Shown here in pieces: positions 60,581 to 64,000 of a DNA stretch of 64,000 bases; the first letter of the stretch is position 1, and each line of letters opens with the position of its first letter. The notes beneath the pieces are model-generated. The model was not told where the DNA came from. It worked only from the letters and a program-made list of their open reading frames with translations, and searched no databases. The stretch is from Martinezella multihospitum (lineage in GTDB: Bacteria > Pseudomonadota > Alphaproteobacteria > Rhizobiales > Rhizobiaceae): positions 887,610 through 951,609 of the forward strand of contig NZ_FMAG01000004.1 of the NCBI RefSeq assembly GCF_900094585.1, read 5' to 3'. A program made the translations under genes and the position numbers.

Positions 60581-61561
60581 ATGACAAGTGTCGTTCTTCA
60601 AAATATCCGCAAGGACTTCGGCAGCTTGACCGTGATGAATGGTGTCGATCTGACCGTCGAAGCCGGGGAATTCTGCGTCTTCGTCGGCCCTTCCGGCTGT
60701 GGAAAGTCCACTCTTCTGCGCATGATCGCAGGATTGGAAACCTCAACCTCGGGCAGGATCTCCATCGACGGCAAGGATGTGACCGACGCCGAGCCTTCGG
60801 AGCGCGGTATCGCGATGGTGTTTCAGTCCTACGCGCTCTATCCGCATCTGACGGTCAGCGAAAACATCGGCTTCGGCCTTTCGCTCGCCAAGCGCCCCAA
60901 GGCCGAGATTCAGGAAAAGGTTCGGCAGACTGCCGATATTCTCCAGCTGTCGCATCTGCTGGACCGAAAGCCGAAGGCGCTCTCCGGCGGTCAGCGGCAA
61001 CGTGTCGCGATCGGCCGGGCAATCATTCGCAATCCAAAGGTTTTCCTGTTTGACGAACCTCTCTCCAATCTCGATGCATCCTTGCGGTCGCAGATGCGAA
61101 TGGAACTGACCGAACTCCATGCCAAGCTCGGAGCAACGATGATCTATGTCACCCATGATCAGGTCGAGGCAATGACGATGGCAGACAAGATCGTCGTGCT
61201 TAACGGTGGCCGGATCGAACAGATCGGAACACCGATGGGTCTTTACCATAACCCGGCCACGCCTTTCGTCGCGGGCTTCATCGGATCGCCGAAGATGAAC
61301 CTGTTTGAAGGCGACGTCGCTGCCAGGGAGGGGTGCGGGACCTACGGAATCCGGCCGGAACATGTCGCACTTTCCGCAACGGAAGGAAAATGGCAGGGGC
61401 GAGTGCGCCATATCGAGCGGCTCGGCGCCGATACGGTCGTTCATCTTGATGTCCCCGAACTGATATCGCTTGTCGCACGCACCGACGGCGATCGGCCGAT
61501 CCAGATCGGCGAGGCTTTGTTCGCCACGCCTTTGACCGGCAAGGAACACAGGTTTTCATAG
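60581..61561 (+). CDS. CUT1 sugar ABC transporter, ATP-binding protein (MalK/UgpC type)
   Basis: A 326-residue ATPase with Walker A GPSGCGKST, signature LSGGQRQRVAIGRAI, Walker B VFLFDEPLSNLDA and a short TOBE domain (YGIRPEHVALSATEG). It is shorter than the SmoK protein (369 residues) by about 40 residues in the regulatory domain. ATG 60581 follows AAAGGATG. Confidence 0.92.
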   Translation: MTSVVLQNIRKDFGSLTVMNGVDLTVEAGEFCVFVGPSGCGKSTLLRMIAGLETSTSGRISIDGKDVTDAEPSERGIAMVFQSYALYPHLTVSENIGFGLSLAKRPKAEIQEKVRQTADILQLSHLLDRKPKALSGGQRQRVAIGRAIIRNPKVFLFDEPLSNLDASLRSQMRMELTELHAKLGATMIYVTHDQVEAMTMADKIVVLNGGRIEQIGTPMGLYHNPATPFVAGFIGSPKMNLFEGDVAAREGCGTYGIRPEHVALSATEGKWQGRVRHIERLGADTVVHLDVPELISLVARTDGDRPIQIGEALFATPLTGKEHRFS

Positions 61562-62107
61562 AAGCGAGCCATATTGATCCTGATCCACGGGAGGCGGGTC
61601 GGAAGGCTTCGCATGCAGGCTGGGATATGAAAAAATCCATCCTATGGACGTTCTTATGCATCATGCCCGCCAAGGCGACCTTGGGTGAAAGATCATAACG
61701 CATGCGCTAATGTAAGGCGGCGGTTGCAGTTTATTCGCTTCCTTGCGCAATAGCGGCAATCAAAAACTGCATTTCTACGCAAGTCTGCCATTTCTATGCG
61801 GTATGTTGCACGCAGATACACTTTGCTGAGGCCGGGAATCTACTGTTGATTTGCAAATATTTTTGCATCATGCAATTTGTAGTTACCGATCAAATCTTTG
61901 AATTATTTAATAAAAATTGCGCAACTCTGGTTATCGTTAATTATTTTCTCAGACATATCTGACTTCATTAGCATAGCAGCGCCAAATGCGACGAGCAGAA
62001 TGCTCCTTACCTGCGATGTTCCCGACCTTCAGAGCAGACAATCGCCGGCCTATATCCATTTTCATCGTGTGGGCAGCTGCCAGCTCGCTAAAAACCAATG
62101 AGCCACC
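61562..62107. other. Long AT-rich intergenic region before the chemoreceptor
   Basis: No supported gene. It holds two palindromes near each other: ATTTGCAAAT (61849-61858, perfect) and TTGCATCATGCAA (61863-61875). Base composition changes from GC-rich to AT-rich here. It probably contains the promoter of the chemoreceptor gene, but I cannot assign a -35/-10 pair with confidence. No clear terminator for the upstream ABC operon is seen. Confidence 0.5.
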
Positions 62108-64000
62108 ATGTCATTTCTTCAGAACGCCAAGATCCGCACGAAGGTGCTCTCCATCATCATTCCGATCTGTCTGATCGGGATCGCAGGTGTCCTTGTCGTA
62201 TCGAATCAATATAGGGACACGGTTGCCACCTACTCGAATTTTATCGACAAGGACGAGACGGCGGCGGTGGAGATGTCGAGGGCCAGCCAGCGCCTGACCG
62301 CCATGAGTTACAACGCGTATCAGATCCTGCAATATAAAGCCAAGGATCCGGAAATGGCGGCGTTCTCCAACAATTATCAGGAGAACAAGCAAGTTCTTCT
62401 GCAGCGTTTCGCGAACGTTAAGCGGTTGATTCCGGCTGAAACGGATGCCGTGGAAAAGCTGGCCGCAAGGGCCAATGATATCATCGTCCTTACGGATCAA
62501 GCCGTGAAAGCCGGTCTGGTCGATGATAACAATACTGCCGCCACGCTTTTGAAGCAGGTGGATCCGATGATCAATGACGAGGTCGTTTCCATTCGTCAGT
62601 GGCTCGACGCGTTCAACAAGTCCCTCAACAACAAGAGCGACATGCTGGCGGAACATACGAGCAGCACCATTACAAATGCTCTGATCGCGCTTGGCGTTCT
62701 TTTCGCGGCTGCGGTCGTAATCGCGGCCTTTGTCTCGGCGCGCGGGATTGCCGCCCCGATCGAACGGCTGCGGGCACGCATGGTATCGCTTGCGGACGGC
62801 AAGACCGATGAGCAGATCGCCGGCATTGGCCGCAAGGACGAAGTCGGCCAGATGGCTGCTGCCGTCTCCATCTTCCGCGACCATGCCATCGAGCGGATAA
62901 GACTGGAACAGGAGGCGAGCGCCAATCGCAGCCTCTCCGAGAAGGAAAGGCTGGAGCGCGAAGCGCAGAAGGCCAAGGATGCGGCGGACACGCAATTTGC
63001 CGTCGATGGCCTGGCAAGCGGTCTGGCCGAGCTTTCGAACGGCAATCTGGTCTATCGCATCGAGCAGCCCTTCGTTGATCACCTCGACCGTCTGAGGGCC
63101 GATTTCAATGCCTCGATGGCGAAGCTGGAGGAAACGCTGCGCTCCGTTGGCCAGGGAGGTCAGGCCATTGCCGCCGGCGCCAGCCAGATCCGGTCTGCAG
63201 CCGATGATCTTTCCAAGCGCACCGAGCAACAGGCAGCCTCCGTCGAGGAGACGGCGGCCGCACTCGAGGAGATCACCACGACCGTCAAGGATTCCACCCG
63301 GCGCGCCGAGGAAGCAAGCTCGCTGGTCGGACGCGCGCGCATCGGCGCCGAAAAATCCGGGGAAGTCATGCAGGAAGCGATTGCCGCCATGGAGGCAATC
63401 TCGAAATCCTCGGGCGAAATCAGCAATATCATCGGTGTCATCGACGATATCGCCTTCCAGACGAACCTGCTGGCGCTCAATGCGGGCGTCGAGGCGGCGC
63501 GGGCGGGAGAAGCGGGCAAGGGCTTTGCCGTCGTCGCCCAGGAAGTCCGTGAGTTGGCACAGCGCTCCGCCACGGCCGCCAAGGAGATCAAGGCGCTGAT
63601 TTCCACATCCGGACAGCAGGTCGACAGCGGCGTCGATCTCGTTACCAAGACAGGGCACTCGCTGCAGCAGATCGTCAAGGAGGTCGAAGACATCGACCGC
63701 AACGTGCGGGCGATCGTCGAGGCCGCCCGCGAGCAGGCGACCGGCCTGCAGGAGATCAGCACGGCGGTCAACAGCATCGATCAGGGAACACAGCAGAATG
63801 CCGCCATGGTCGAGGAATCCACCGCGGCAAGCTACAGCCTTGCCAAGGAGGTGACGGCCCTGAATGAGCTGCTCGGACAATTCGATCTGCAAAGTGGTCG
63901 CAGCCATGCGCGGCCAGCTGCCGCGACGGAGCGATCCAGCCCTGCCGCCTCGCCTGCACGGGCGCTGCGATCCAGGATCGCCGGCGCATTCGGTGGTTCC
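62108..64000 (+). CDS. Methyl-accepting chemotaxis protein, cut by the window edge
   Basis: At least 631 codons are present without a stop. The first transmembrane segment is at about residues 14-33 (SIIIPICLIGIAGVLVV), then a helical periplasmic sensor domain of about 150 residues, a second membrane segment near 188-212, HAMP sequence (IAAPIERLRARMVSLADGKT), and the signalling domain with the hairpin tip DIAFQTNLLALNAGVEAARA near 444-463, followed by GKGFAVVAQEVRELAQRSA. The sensor looks all-helical, like the HBM or four-helix-bundle type; ligand unknown. Start ATG 62108 gives the membrane segment directly. A large antisense frame across it is a shadow. Confidence 0.92.
   Translation, partial: MSFLQNAKIRTKVLSIIIPICLIGIAGVLVVSNQYRDTVATYSNFIDKDETAAVEMSRASQRLTAMSYNAYQILQYKAKDPEMAAFSNNYQENKQVLLQRFANVKRLIPAETDAVEKLAARANDIIVLTDQAVKAGLVDDNNTAATLLKQVDPMINDEVVSIRQWLDAFNKSLNNKSDMLAEHTSSTITNALIALGVLFAAAVVIAAFVSARGIAAPIERLRARMVSLADGKTDEQIAGIGRKDEVGQMAAAVSIFRDHAIERIRLEQEASANRSLSEKERLEREAQKAKDAADTQFAVDGLASGLAELSNGNLVYRIEQPFVDHLDRLRADFNASMAKLEETLRSVGQGGQAIAAGASQIRSAADDLSKRTEQQAASVEETAAALEEITTTVKDSTRRAEEASSLVGRARIGAEKSGEVMQEAIAAMEAISKSSGEISNIIGVIDDIAFQTNLLALNAGVEAARAGEAGKGFAVVAQEVRELAQRSATAAKEIKALISTSGQQVDSGVDLVTKTGHSLQQIVKEVEDIDRNVRAIVEAAREQATGLQEISTAVNSIDQGTQQNAAMVEESTAASYSLAKEVTALNELLGQFDLQSGRSHARPAAATERSSPAASPARALRSRIAGAFGGS

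Noticed and set aside
62111..63907. A 598-codon open frame on the minus strand.
   Set aside because: It lies wholly antisense to a chemoreceptor gene with textbook motifs; GC-rich codon bias creates such shadows. The protein has no recognisable domain.
1..64000. Mobile elements, phage genes, CRISPR arrays, rRNA.
   Set aside because: Searched by eye for transposase or integrase motifs, regularly spaced repeats and rRNA stretches; none found, even beside the two pseudogene patches.

Overview
The window looks like part of an accessory catabolic replicon (chromid or megaplasmid) or a catabolic region of a Rhizobiales alphaproteobacterium of the Rhizobium/Agrobacterium/Sinorhizobium type. The reasons are the GC-rich coding style, operons joined by ATGA/TTGA overlaps, an Omp25/31-like beta-barrel, a smo-type polyol operon and a hyp-type hydroxyproline operon. 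The organism is an inference: no rRNA, replication gene or phage gene is present. I saw no transposase, integrase, CRISPR array or convincing tRNA. The content is six complete ABC importers, each tied to catabolic enzymes and most to a local regulator.

Left part: a decayed patch with a rhodanese relic (about 323-840) is followed by an amino-acid-type ABC importer (921-3940, minus). Next come a HutC/GntR and a LysR regulator (4171-5852), a flavin-dependent monooxygenase with its flavin reductase (5964-7855), an aminotransferase (7832-8995, minus) and a divergent agmatinase-family ureohydrolase (9086-10147). An XRE-cupin regulator (10390-11010) precedes a ribose-type ABC importer fused into an eight-gene operon with a phosphotriesterase-like hydrolase, a ThuA-like protein, a PfkB kinase, a BtpA/SgcQ protein and an M20 amidohydrolase (11132-18858). 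I do not recognise that gene combination as a described pathway; it is the best candidate here for a new system.

Middle: 19071-28396 (minus) is a complete trans-4-hydroxy-L-proline pathway (importer, Ser/Cys-type epimerase, D-hydroxyproline dehydrogenase, pyrroline-4-hydroxy-2-carboxylate deaminase, alpha-ketoglutarate-semialdehyde dehydrogenase) with two extra SDRs, a divergent GntR repressor and a decayed proC. At 30280-37949 a sulfatase, its formylglycine-generating enzyme and a sulfonate/nitrate-type importer form one operon, divergent from a LacI regulator and a second sulfatase. At 39202-49026 a galactitol/D-altritol-type pathway is found (GatZ family protein, PfkB kinase, SmoEFGK importer, SmoS dehydrogenase, zinc alcohol dehydrogenase, LacI regulator).

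Right part: a quinone-oxidoreductase-like gene, a DoxX-glutaredoxin-DODA dioxygenase operon with divergent LysR, an outer-membrane beta-barrel, a LacI-controlled alpha-L-rhamnosidase plus CUT1 importer (53995-61561), and a chemoreceptor cut by the right edge.

Two patterns recur across operons. Five of the six solute-binding-protein genes are followed at once by a strong hairpin or perfect palindrome. Several divergent promoter regions carry clear inverted or repeated operator candidates, best at 11061-11095, 28475-28548, 35387-35436, 51993-52011 and 55079-55121.
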